A DNA stretch of 50,281 nucleotides from Bacteroidota bacterium (GTDB lineage: Bacteria; Bacteroidota; Ignavibacteria; Ignavibacteriales; Ignavibacteriaceae): NCBI GenBank assembly GCA_021815405.1, contig JAKAGV010000022.1:1-50281 (forward strand), in the 5' to 3' direction. This document shows, one piece after another, positions 9,501 to 17,479 of the stretch. Below the pieces are notes generated by a model. It saw only the letters and a list, made by a program, of their open reading frames with translations. It ran no database searches and was not told where the DNA came from. Both the position numbers and the translations under genes were made by a program. The stretch's first letter is position 1, and each line of letters begins with the position of its first letter.

Positions 9501-11532
9501 AAATTTGTTAGTAAGACTTGAAGCGCCGCGCTTCTTTAGAGAAGATGATGAGATAACAGTCTCAACTATCGTTCATAATTATTTAAGCGAAGAGAAGCTG
9601 GTGAAGGTAACCTTTTCGCCGGGAAATCTAAAGGTAACAGGCTCAAGAATTTCTTCCGGTGAAAATAATTCTGACTTAAACTTGAATAACGGCAGTAAGC
9701 GCTCATACGAAATCAAAGTCGCAAAGGATTCAGAAGTAAGAATTGATTGGAAAGTTAAAGTTGACGAGCCGATCGGTGAAGCAAAATTAAAAGCCGAAGC
9801 CTTGACGAATGAGGAGTCAGACGCAGTCGAGATAAAAGTTCCAATCCTTCCAAATGGAATTAAGAAGATTGAGTCTGTCGTTTCGGATTATTCCGAAGAC
9901 GGGACAAAGACATTAACATTCAATATTCCTTCCGATGTTGATTTAAGGACTGCGAAGCTTTCTTTTTCTGCCGCGCCTTCACTTGCCGGCACAATATTAA
10001 AATCGCTTGATGATTTGGCAGGCTATCCATACGGCTGTGTTGAGCAAACGATGAGCAGGTTCTTACCGACGATTATAGTTGCGAAAACCTTCAAAGAAAT
10101 CGGTGCTCCTCTGAATTCAAAAACAATAGAGGAACTGCCGAAGATGGCTGCGGCGGGTTTAAACAAGCTTTACAACTTCCAGCACGGCGACGGCGGCTGG
10201 GGATGGTGGACCAATGATGAGACTAATCCTTACATGACTGCTTACGTTATTTACGGGATGAGTCTTGCCAGGGAAGCCGGTTATAAAGTCGATACCCCTT
10301 CTTTCAAAAGAGGCATAGATAATCTGATTTATCAGATAGAGAATTTCGGAAACCTAAACTTCACGACACGCGCGTACATGCTTTACTCGCTATCAACAGC
10401 AATGGAATTAGAGAAAGAGAATTCCGGTAAGTTTAAACAGATTGCTAATGAACTTCTTAAAGAAGAATTAAATCCTTACGCATTATCCCTGCTTGCACTA
10501 ACTTTCAATAACTTTGACGAGCCGGCTTTGGTTAGCAGAGTGTTGAACCGAATTAAAGAATCTGTTGTCGATGAAAACGGATTAACTTACTGGGGCGGGA
10601 AGACCTGGCATTACTCATGGCAGAATGATAAAGTGCAGACAACTGCTTTTGCAGTAAAAGCATTGATGCTGGATAAAGATAATCTTCCGCTTGCTGCAAA
10701 GGCAGTGCGATGGCTGCTGCTGCAGAAGCAGGGTTTCTCATGGAGGTCGACGCAGGAAACTGCAAGCGTAATCTTCGGAATTACGGATTACCTGAAGTCA
10801 ACGCAGGAACTGAATCCTGATTTCAATGTTGAAGTCTTTGTAAATAATAAAAAAGAATTTGAGAAGAAGTTCACGAAGGCTGATGTTTTTGAAAACAGTC
10901 CGACAATTACCGTCAGCGGTATAGATACAAAGCTGTTTACTAACGGCGATAACAAAATCAAAATTATTAAAACCGGTGAAGGCAAGGTTTATTTTTCCGG
11001 TACAAATGAATATTACTCACCCGATGTGCAGCCTAAACCGGATAAGGATAAATTTTTAGTAACCCGAAATTATTTTATCCTTAAGCCGGTGAACAGAGGC
11101 GATAGAATTGTTTATGTAAAACATAAATTAGACGGTAAAGTTGAATCAGGGCAAAACATTTTAGTGCAGACTCATGTTGAATGCAGCGAAAACGATCTTA
11201 AATATTTTATACTTGAAGACATGCTTCCGTCCGGCTTTGAAGCGGTAAAGGATGAAAACAATTTCGAGATTGAAAATCAAAATGAAGATCCTCAGAGCAG
11301 AGCAAATATTATCATACCTTTTCCGAGATACTATGCAGACAGAGAATACCATGACAACAAAGTATCTTTCTTTGTAACGAACGTTAGAAAGGAAATGAAT
11401 TTTTCGTATATCATCCAAGCGCAGATGCCGGGCAGCTTTAATATAACTCCGGCGCAGGCTTATTTAATGTATTACCCGGAGGTGAATGGGAACAGCAAGC
11501 CGGAGAAGATTGAGGTGAAGGGAGTAAAATAA
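6514..11532 (+). CDS. Bacterial alpha-2-macroglobulin with thioester
   Basis: The 1672-codon frame encodes a bacterial alpha-2-macroglobulin, a periplasmic protease trap. An N-terminal signal (residues 14-37, KIISFSLLLLLPFILGSS) is followed by repeated macroglobulin beta domains, including the MG2 signature VYTNQPVYRPGQQVYFKA near residue 260. Next come the A2M core motif DENGEAEISFKMPDNLTTWR near 950 and an alpha-helical thioester domain with YPYGCVEQTMS, where Cys1175 and Gln1178 form the thioester. A C-terminal receptor-like domain (LEDMLPSGFEAV) lies near 1570. The longest start is TTG 6514; the in-frame ATG at 6553 directly before the basic and hydrophobic signal is more likely. In many proteobacteria the gene sits beside pbpC; here it does not. 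The frame is intact over 5 kb. Confidence 0.93.
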   Translation: MQTQSSKMITGKFMRAKHKIISFSLLLLLPFILGSSSLKDNQVEERFNLYNYTVFEPGSYVSVNLFSASNEAKEFHFKLFRIEDPLKYISLANRNNLRYNFDIWGKDGEALLRYTKLIKQWDTVFNRTNTNYSNRSVSIGKIDDPGTYILQAATGGMVAYCGISVSKLAMIYKDGGSQILALVVDAKSGAASSQAKFSLFDDGKLVGSKSSGKDGLVLFNIDDSSSIKDKNILLMAESGGETIFSNPYFFINREMESRIAYVYTNQPVYRPGQQVYFKAIFRDRTGGRLSNIPGEKFETKIKSPRNQEIYSGTLITDEFGSLSGSFQLDKEAELGMYSIQLRSVSGFYSGSFEVQEYKKPEYLVKVETGKKHYAGGDTVNAVVSAEYYFGAPVTTGKVEVKIFKQNIWRPWWYWQEYSWFYKPFAQNYYVPFMNRQLISQQSGELNKDGKYNFTYKIDEDKSADYIYTFEAEVTDNSRNTVSGSAQINVTRGSFTLSTSPDKRFSNGGAFDLRVNASDFQNKPVQTKFSVAVNYPVQYEEGKSYLPMSDTLYGQTDKFGRAVVTFLPRRFYPGNYNYIVTAFDEKGRKITAQNSFFIGEGSQYNQGGKQLEIVTDKDTYEAGDSLTAYIFIPQDNADVLLTYEANSFLGYEVKHVEGGKATIKLKLTGKYSPSFNISAAYIKDRQLFTTTKMVGVLDKNKFLNIAMRPSKENYKPGEEASYKIFVTDNEGKPVKNTELSVGVVDESIYAIKPDETPDIKSFFYAPVYSNIQTYSSLNNIYYSGSSRIKTLADEKLSLKDVSPEGKGSLSGKLETIKGKVKFDNIYVLLSSDSFFYKSPVDTGGNFSFNNIKEGQYELLALLDNGDIISAGKISVESNSRQNINLGNYENIITEPPRFDIQPGILRRAGVVDFSAAAVQGVQLKTSNESLLQFVQPQVRKDFADAAFWKADVVTDENGEAEISFKMPDNLTTWRTTVRGITKNSEVGQNTGTVITKKNLLVRLEAPRFFREDDEITVSTIVHNYLSEEKLVKVTFSPGNLKVTGSRISSGENNSDLNLNNGSKRSYEIKVAKDSEVRIDWKVKVDEPIGEAKLKAEALTNEESDAVEIKVPILPNGIKKIESVVSDYSEDGTKTLTFNIPSDVDLRTAKLSFSAAPSLAGTILKSLDDLAGYPYGCVEQTMSRFLPTIIVAKTFKEIGAPLNSKTIEELPKMAAAGLNKLYNFQHGDGGWGWWTNDETNPYMTAYVIYGMSLAREAGYKVDTPSFKRGIDNLIYQIENFGNLNFTTRAYMLYSLSTAMELEKENSGKFKQIANELLKEELNPYALSLLALTFNNFDEPALVSRVLNRIKESVVDENGLTYWGGKTWHYSWQNDKVQTTAFAVKALMLDKDNLPLAAKAVRWLLLQKQGFSWRSTQETASVIFGITDYLKSTQELNPDFNVEVFVNNKKEFEKKFTKADVFENSPTITVSGIDTKLFTNGDNKIKIIKTGEGKVYFSGTNEYYSPDVQPKPDKDKFLVTRNYFILKPVNRGDRIVYVKHKLDGKVESGQNILVQTHVECSENDLKYFILEDMLPSGFEAVKDENNFEIENQNEDPQSRANIIIPFPRYYADREYHDNKVSFFVTNVRKEMNFSYIIQAQMPGSFNITPAQAYLMYYPEVNGNSKPEKIEVKGVK

Positions 11533-11552
11533 CAGTTTAACATCAACTGAAG

Positions 11553-11600
11553 TAATGAAGTATTGGAACAATGGGAAAAATGGAGTATTTTTATTTTAGT
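11553..11600 (+). repeat. Short dispersed repeat (TATTGGAACAATGGGAAAA type)
   Basis: GTATTGGAACAATGGGAAAA here resembles GTGTTGGAATAATGGGAAAA at 24052-24071, where a second partial unit (TTGGAATAACGGAGTG) precedes it. The stretch lies between the alpha-2-macroglobulin stop and the next gene. It is probably minisatellite-like intergenic DNA. Confidence 0.45.
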
Positions 11601-11617
11601 TTTATAAGGGAATGCTC

Positions 11618-13234
11618 ATGGGAGAAATTTCGCAGATTGCTTTGTACACAATATCGGGGAATAATTTATTTCGTCAGGGGATAAAAAATATTCTGACAGA
11701 AGAAATTGGAACTTCTGTCAAGGGATGTTTCAAAGATTGTGATTCCGCGTTAAATTATTTTTGCCATGATTCCTCTTTCCAAAAAAATAATAATGTTGTA
11801 TTCATAGAAGATCTTTCTTTCTGCAAAAAACAAACCCTTAAGCTCAAAAATAATTTGCATTCCTGTTTTAGACTTAGCAACATTAAAACGATAGTTTACA
11901 CTAACAGCCATGATGGGGAATATTTGGCTAAACTTAAACAATTAGAAGTTAATGCCATACTTCATGATGAAGAAACGCCGTTGAGGGAAGCTTTGCAAGC
12001 TGGTGGCAGGTCGTCGGTTGTTGTAGATGGGAAGCGGGAGGGTGGAAAGCAGAAGTCTCCGCCGAAGGCGGATGCGCCTCTGGCGCAAGTAGTCAGTAGT
12101 CAGAAGTCAGTGCTCGGATCACCGATAAGCCGGGGCAGACAAGACTTCGACAAGCTCAACCTCACAGCTCAGCAACAAGGCAAGAGATCAGAAATCAGTG
12201 AGCTATCATCTTTAAATTCTGAAAACTTTTTAAATTTCAGTCTGCCGGAACGTAAATGGAATACTGAGGAAGAAAAAGCGGGCAACTCCGCACTATGTGT
12301 ATATAAAAAGCTTTTAGATATTTTAAGCTTAGTAATCATCGAGAAAACATATTGTGCCGAAAAGGTAAACGCATTAATAAGCGGACACATTTGGGCAAGA
12401 AGTGAAAATGAAAGACTAATCATTCCTCTCGAGAATGAACTAAAAATAAATAATGCTGGAATTGATCGACATGCATTAGGTACAGTTAAGCAGAAGATTC
12501 GTGGACTAATTGTATCTGCAATGCCTTTGATAGCATCTGCAATAATGATGCTTTTCCCGGATGATGCTATTAGCTTTGATAAAAAAGAATTTTTAGATAT
12601 AAACGCAGAGAATCCATATGGGTTGCTTTGCGAAAACTCCGGTATTGATAATTATGATTTGATAATCCTGGATGATAACGATGATAAAGTTATTGGAGAG
12701 TCTTTGTTGAACATAGCGACGAGGAATCTGAATTTGCCAACAAAAAATGAGAGCAAAAAGGTAGTTAATAAGAATTTCGGGAGTAAGGTCATACTTTACA
12801 CAAGAAGCAAAGATATTCTTTACCTTAGACGCTTAAGAGACAAGTCAGTATTGGGATTGCTGCATGAAGAATCTTTAGCTGGAGCCGTTAAGCCATTGTT
12901 TGAGGGAAATAATTATGTCGATCCATCAATAGAAAATAAAATTAGGGAATATAATAAATACCTCATTGCTCATCCTTTAAGTAGGCTTACCTATTGTCAG
13001 TTGAAAGTTTTAAAAGAAATTGCGGAGGGATGGAAGAATCGCAGTATTACAGAGAAACTTTATATGACGATAGATGCCGTTGAGAAAGCTAAAGGCAGGA
13101 TTGAACATGCACTTAATATCTATTCTGATGAACTTACTCATTTCGCAATTGAGAACAGGGATGAAATAAAATATCTCCTAGAGTTTCCGCTAAAAGAAGA
13201 CACGTCGCTGGAAAAGAGGAATAGAAAGATATAG
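11618..13234 (+). CDS. Degenerate double-receiver LuxR-type regulator
   Basis: Start chosen at ATG 11618, seven bases after AAGGG; the ATG at 11612 is too close to it. The protein (about 538 aa) has a receiver-like N-terminus (GNNLFRQGIKNILTEE, then NVVFIEDLSF at the acidic strand). A low-complexity linker follows at roughly residues 135-190, then a helical region, a second receiver-like module (YDLIILDDNDDKVIGESLLN, then KVILYTRSKD) and a C-terminal LuxR helix-turn-helix (LTYCQLKVLKEIAEGWKNRS, then DAVEKAKGRIEHAL). The receivers lack a clear acidic-pocket layout and may be unphosphorylated. The linker is encoded by DNA of the same kind as nearby intergenic repeats. It lies directly upstream of the peptide locus and is a candidate regulator of it. 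Confidence 0.7.
   Translation: MGEISQIALYTISGNNLFRQGIKNILTEEIGTSVKGCFKDCDSALNYFCHDSSFQKNNNVVFIEDLSFCKKQTLKLKNNLHSCFRLSNIKTIVYTNSHDGEYLAKLKQLEVNAILHDEETPLREALQAGGRSSVVVDGKREGGKQKSPPKADAPLAQVVSSQKSVLGSPISRGRQDFDKLNLTAQQQGKRSEISELSSLNSENFLNFSLPERKWNTEEEKAGNSALCVYKKLLDILSLVIIEKTYCAEKVNALISGHIWARSENERLIIPLENELKINNAGIDRHALGTVKQKIRGLIVSAMPLIASAIMMLFPDDAISFDKKEFLDINAENPYGLLCENSGIDNYDLIILDDNDDKVIGESLLNIATRNLNLPTKNESKKVVNKNFGSKVILYTRSKDILYLRRLRDKSVLGLLHEESLAGAVKPLFEGNNYVDPSIENKIREYNKYLIAHPLSRLTYCQLKVLKEIAEGWKNRSITEKLYMTIDAVEKAKGRIEHALNIYSDELTHFAIENRDEIKYLLEFPLKEDTSLEKRNRKI
12031..12200 (+). repeat. Intergenic-type repeat inserted in frame in a coding region
   Basis: This stretch of the regulator gene contains CAGAAGTC twice, CCGCCgaaGGCGG and GCGCCtctGGCGC mini-hairpins and AGTAGTCAGTAGTCAGAAGTCAG-like units. 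The same TCAGAAGTC units are found in non-coding repeats at 22029-22118 and 23637-23718. The frame stays open across it. Confidence 0.6.
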
Positions 13235-13321
13235 AAACTAATATCTTTTATGAACCACCATAAAAATAACAAGCAGCAAATACTTATCTGAATAATGATT
13301 TTACTAAATGGTAATTCAATT

Positions 13322-13344
13322 GTCCGGAAAACCGGACTTTTTTA
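13322..13344 (+). terminator. Rho-independent terminator, with a mirrored copy downstream
   Basis: GTCCGG-AAAA-CCGGAC is followed by seven T residues, a strong terminator for the regulator gene. About 22 bp on, GTCCGGTTTTCCG (13358-13370) repeats the motif in partly inverted form, so the two could also pair with each other ahead of the peptide locus. Confidence 0.85.
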
Positions 13345-13435
13345 ATTTTCTTTATTTGTCCGGTTTTCCGTATTGCTGAAAAAGACCTGAATGGATAAGT
13401 TCACGATCAGATTCTAAAAAACAAAGAGATATTAT

Positions 13436-13831
13436 ATGAAAACAAAAAATTCTAAAACGCTTATTTCACCTTTAAATTTTTCTGATGAGGAAGAATTTAT
13501 TAAAGTTGTTGGACATTTATTACCACCATCATGCTCTGAAGGCACCTTTACGACAACAGGTGGAAACGGAGGAGGAAGTGGGTCGACTTGTTCGCCAAGC
13601 GTTTTGTTTCAATACCCAGGCGGACCTTGCTTAGCCGTTTGTTCTGCTAATGGAGATTGTTCAAATTATCAAAATGCAGGTTATTACTGCACTGATTGTA
13701 CAGTGGGAATTGGAGCGGGCTGTAATATGGGAGGATGTGTTACTCAAACAAATGTTTGTTCATCTTGTAGTATTGATTCAGCAGAATCTGGATGTCTTTA
13801 CAATATGCAAATATTGGATCCAGGATTATAA
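13436..13831 (+). CDS. Cys-rich RiPP-like precursor peptide (131 aa)
   Basis: The 131-residue peptide has a charged N-terminal part (residues 1-30: MKTKNSKTLISPLNFSDEEE and on) and then a region rich in Gly, Ser and Cys with 12 cysteines, including pairs such as CTDC and CSSC and the motif CNMGGC. The last residues are LDPGL. It has no signal peptide. The leader motif KNS..L.SPLNF is shared with the 73-aa peptide at 15451. A radical SAM/SPASM gene follows after 84 bp, and proteases and an exporter lie downstream. Inference: a leader-core precursor whose cysteines are cross-linked (thioether-type) by the maturase. It could instead be a small Cys-rich structural subunit like QhpC. A second frame at 13650-13877 is a shadow. 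Confidence 0.65.
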   Translation: MKTKNSKTLISPLNFSDEEEFIKVVGHLLPPSCSEGTFTTTGGNGGGSGSTCSPSVLFQYPGGPCLAVCSANGDCSNYQNAGYYCTDCTVGIGAGCNMGGCVTQTNVCSSCSIDSAESGCLYNMQILDPGL

Positions 13832-13915
13832 ATATATTTCTATTTTAGCAATTTTAACGTACAAAGGAATTAGCTAGCAGATCTATATTAGGACTAACCC
13901 ACCCAAGAAGGAAGA

Positions 13916-15362
13916 ATGTACTATTATAACGAAAATGAAATTCATGTTTTTGAAATAAATAAACAGTATTTTCTAATTAATTCTAGAAACTTGAATTGCT
14001 GTGAAGTTTCTAATGTTATATTTAGGATTTTAAACTATGCTAACACTATAAATCCGAATAAAATTAAAATTGAACTAAAAAATGAATTTTCATCTGAAGA
14101 TATTGATGAATCAATTAAAGTTTTGATACAATGGAAAATACTCAAAGAAACATCCTCTGAGGTTATTAGAATTTATGATGAATATCAGAATCCTTATGAC
14201 GGAAACAATATATGGTTAAGCGGACTAAATTTGGTAATATAACAAGAATGTAATCTTAGATGTAAGTATTGTTCTGCCGAATATGGACATTTTGGAAATA
14301 AAAATAATTCTTATATGATGACAAGAGAAACAGCAAAAAAAGCTGTCGAGTTTTTAAAAAATAAACTTCCTCAAACAATAAGAGACCCAATGATTTTATT
14401 TGTAGGAGGCGAGCCATTATTAAACTTCAAAATAATAAAATATGTGGTTGAATATATAAAGAATGAAACTGATTTAAAACCTAAGTATTCTTTAAATACA
14501 AACGGAACATTAATGAGTGAGGAGATTGCAGAATGGTTTGTAAAAAATAATATCCATGTCCGATTTAGTATTGATGGAAGTAGGAAAATACACAATCAAA
14601 AATAGAGTATTTAAAAATGGGTATGGCTCTTACGAACGTGTAATAAACGGATTACAAAAGTACAAAAAATACTCAAGTTGGATATCTATTCAAGCGTCTA
14701 TACCATACGGAAAACAATTAAAAAGAGAAGTAAGAGAATTATGGAAAATAGGAGCGGAAGAAGTTTTGGCAAACCATACCGGAGAGAGTGCTTTTTTGAA
14801 TACAAAGAAATTTAAGATGACAAAAGAAAATCATGAAAATTATATGAAAGAGTGGAAAGAAATAAGTAATGAAATGATAGATAATATTATTAAATATGGG
14901 CATACGCCGACAATATATACTACAATAAGTTTATTAGAAAGGATACATAATAGAAATCTACGTTCAAAGGGGTGCGGAGCGGGGAGAGCTATAAGTGTTT
15001 TATCTAATGAAGAAATTTCTCTTTGCCAGGGTTTTGTTGGCTTGGATGGATATGTAATTGGAAATCTTGATGAAGGTATAGATAAAATTAAATTGGAAAA
15101 GTTTGGTGAATTATTTGTAAAGCATTTAAAAAAGTGTGAAAATTGCTGGGCAAAAAATATTTGTACTACTGGCTGTATTGCCCAGTCGGCAATGTACAAT
15201 GAATTAGACGATGAATTTGAACCATCCCGAACTTGTAATAAAGCGAAAGAGATGGTTGAATTTGTAATTTATCTTTATAATAAACTTAGAAAAGCTAAAA
15301 CTGTCAATTTAGATAAGTTGTTTCCGCAAAAAACTTTATATCAGCAGCCTATTACTCTTTAG
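13916..15362 (+). pseudogene. Radical SAM/SPASM peptide maturase, broken by a TAA and a frameshift
   Basis: Read through its lesions, this is one 482-codon gene in three pieces. Residues 1-108 form an N-terminal domain that may bind the leader. A TAA at 14240-14242 follows WLSGLNLVI, directly before QECNLRCKYC, the CX3CX2C cluster motif. The radical SAM core follows (FVGGEPLLN, SLNTNGTL, FSIDGSRKIHNQK). A run of five A residues at 14598-14602 leads into TAG; one more A would restore the frame into RVFKNGYGSYERV. The last piece holds a SPASM domain with seven cysteines (KGCGAGRA, SLCQGF, CENCWAKNICTTGC, SRTC), enough for two auxiliary clusters. The family makes Cys-based cross-links in peptides such as ranthipeptides and QhpC. 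With these lesions no active enzyme is expected unless both are recoded or are sequence errors. Confidence 0.85.
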
Positions 15363-15450
15363 CAAAATTGAATAATATTAAAGTAAAGCTCAATATTATT
15401 AAGACAAGCATAAATTATAATCATATTAACAAAATTGTTAGGAAAAAATT

Positions 15451-15672
15451 ATGAAAAATTCCAATCCTGTTTTAGTTCCATTAAATTTTAAAACAATTAA
15501 TGATTTTCAAATTCAAAATGAATTTGTAGGTGGGCCAACTTGTGATTGCTTTATTATGAACGCTACGACTTCAAATAATTCAGAAGCAGTTGATACTTTT
15601 TTAATTGGAAAGCTTTTAAACCCTGACCTAAAGCCTGAGTGTGCTAATGGTACCATCTTTCCAATTTACTAA
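15451..15672 (+). CDS. Second Cys-containing RiPP-like precursor (73 aa)
   Basis: The 73-residue peptide begins MKNSNPVLVPLNF, matching the leader of the 131-aa peptide (KNS..L[IV].PLNF). It then runs through NDFQIQNEFVGG, a GG-type leader end, into PTCDCFIMNATTSNN. Three cysteines (CDC and PEC) remain in the presumed core of about 41 residues, together with acidic residues that could be thioether partners. There is no signal peptide. It lies 88 bp after the maturase gene and ahead of the protease and exporter genes. The size, GG site and shared leader make a precursor role likely; the modification itself is inferred. Confidence 0.65.
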   Translation: MKNSNPVLVPLNFKTINDFQIQNEFVGGPTCDCFIMNATTSNNSEAVDTFLIGKLLNPDLKPECANGTIFPIY

Positions 15673-15934
15673 TAAACTCATAAGTAAAAGAGATTCATGA
15701 TAAACAAAAGATATCCAAAGAATGAAAAGCTAAATTGTGAACTTAGCATATGTTGAGTTTAATTAATAAATTATACTTTCCCCAAAATAAAAGGTCTAAC
15801 TATAACTAAAAGCTAATAATAAGTTGCAGCTAAAAGATTTATTTAGAATTTAAAATAAATTATTACTTATTGATTAGTAATCTTTCATTTTAATAGTTAA
15901 ATCAGACTTTGATTTTTTTACGAATTTAATTTCC

Positions 15935-17479
15935 ATGAAAGTAATTGCGATGAAGTCAAAAAATAATCCACATTCAATTTTAGAAAATTCACCTTTTTTA
16001 GAGCGTATAACAATTCTTCCAAAGAAGAATAAAGGAATAAAAGTTCTTTTGATAATAATTATTTCTCTTCTTTTCACAAATTGTTATCATAGCAAGCAAA
16101 AGTTTTATACAAAACCTAACTCTTATATTATTGATCAACTTGCAAATAAAAGAATAGCTATGCTTGGCGATTTTATGCATAGTTCTCCTGCTTCATATGA
16201 AAGCTTGATGTCATTACTTGATGAGTGGCTTGTAAAAATTAAGAATGGCGAATCGAAGAATTACAATGTTGTCTTAATCTTAGAAGCAGATACACAGGAG
16301 GTATCTGTTCTTAAAAGATTTATATCCAGTGGAGACTGGGAGCCATTTCTTAAATATTGGCTGCCTTATAATTCCTTAGAGTGGCTTGAATTCTGTTCGA
16401 ATTTAAGGTCGTTTGAGAATGAAATAAAGCAATTTAATGAAGATAAAGATAACGCTAAAATTAACTTCGACATATTTGGCGGAGAAGACGGTAATATTTT
16501 TGATCAGCCTAAAATGTTGAGTTATTCTGAGTTAGAAGGTTCAAAACTTTTTGTCGATAAAAGGGATAGTATTTCAGCTAAAAACATCATTAATTTTTTA
16601 ATTCAACATAAGAGTGCTAAAGCTATAATATTTTATGGAAACCTTCATCTTATCAAAAACTACGTCAATAAAAATTTGTATGATATATTACCTAATAATG
16701 AAGCATATGGATATTATTTGGCTCATTATCTTAAACAAGAATTTGGTGATGGGCAAGTTTTGTCAATAAATCAATATGAAGTTGCACAACAGACGATATT
16801 TAATGCACCGTTTTTTGCAACAAATGCCTGTGACATTTTTGTTTATAGCCGGTATATTCCCTGGAAGAACCTTCAACCTGAGAATTATGATGCATTTATT
16901 TTAAGACACGATAGTAGTGAAATACGAGGTCATAGCCTTGGAAATTTTTTTAGCATTAATGTAATTAATGCCGACATTAAAAAGATGCAGTTTCTAAAAA
17001 AATATTTTCCAGGGTATTTAGCTGAAGGCTATTATAACATAGCACAGCAATCATTAAGACTTATCACAGGCAAAAATTTTAATACTGTAAGTCAGTGGCA
17101 AAATTGGATAAATAATAATGTATATAATGGAGCAGTAAGGCTAGATTCTAAAAAGTTTGAAGATGATATGTATGATCTTTATTATCAGAATTTTGACAAC
17201 AATCAAATAAAGTCAGAATTATATTTAATGGGAATCGGATCAAAGATAGCAAACCGACAAGTACTTAGTAAATCTCAATGGGATATTCTTTGGAAAGAGT
17301 CATTACCTAAAATAAAATTTCTTAATGAAGTCGGAATTTATTGGATTGGTACAAAAGAAGAAAAGCGAATTGCACAAAAATATCTTGAAGAAAATATAGA
17401 TCGAATAAAATATGGGGAATTAAAAGAACCAGAAGATTATCTTAATTTATATAGGAAGATATACGAAAATGTAAAATGA
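15935..17479 (+). CDS. Lipoprotein with ChaN/erythromycin-esterase-like fold, in the peptide locus
   Basis: The 514-residue frame has an unusually long N-terminus (about 50 residues, partly basic) ahead of a hydrophobic segment VLLIIIISLLFTNC, which looks like a lipobox. Then follow RIAMLGDFMHSSPASYESL and, later, AIIFYGNLHLIKNYV, the paired motifs seen in ChaN/EreA-like (Tiki superfamily) proteins, where His and acidic residues form the active site. Its C-terminal 200 residues match nothing known to me. The stop TGA overlaps the ATG of the next protease gene (ATGA), so it is translationally coupled to the peptide locus. Possible roles are hydrolysis or heme/metal binding at the envelope; its substrate is unknown. 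An internal start nearer the lipobox could not be found. Confidence 0.5.
   Translation: MKVIAMKSKNNPHSILENSPFLERITILPKKNKGIKVLLIIIISLLFTNCYHSKQKFYTKPNSYIIDQLANKRIAMLGDFMHSSPASYESLMSLLDEWLVKIKNGESKNYNVVLILEADTQEVSVLKRFISSGDWEPFLKYWLPYNSLEWLEFCSNLRSFENEIKQFNEDKDNAKINFDIFGGEDGNIFDQPKMLSYSELEGSKLFVDKRDSISAKNIINFLIQHKSAKAIIFYGNLHLIKNYVNKNLYDILPNNEAYGYYLAHYLKQEFGDGQVLSINQYEVAQQTIFNAPFFATNACDIFVYSRYIPWKNLQPENYDAFILRHDSSEIRGHSLGNFFSINVINADIKKMQFLKKYFPGYLAEGYYNIAQQSLRLITGKNFNTVSQWQNWINNNVYNGAVRLDSKKFEDDMYDLYYQNFDNNQIKSELYLMGIGSKIANRQVLSKSQWDILWKESLPKIKFLNEVGIYWIGTKEEKRIAQKYLEENIDRIKYGELKEPEDYLNLYRKIYENVK

Noticed and set aside
13650-13877. 75-codon frame overlapping the Cys-rich peptide
   Set aside because: The main frame has the conserved leader and Cys pattern; this one is a shadow.
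13436-15672. Lasso or lanthipeptide locus
   Set aside because: No lasso cyclase/protease pair and no LanB/LanC/LanM-type gene; the modifying enzyme is radical SAM/SPASM.
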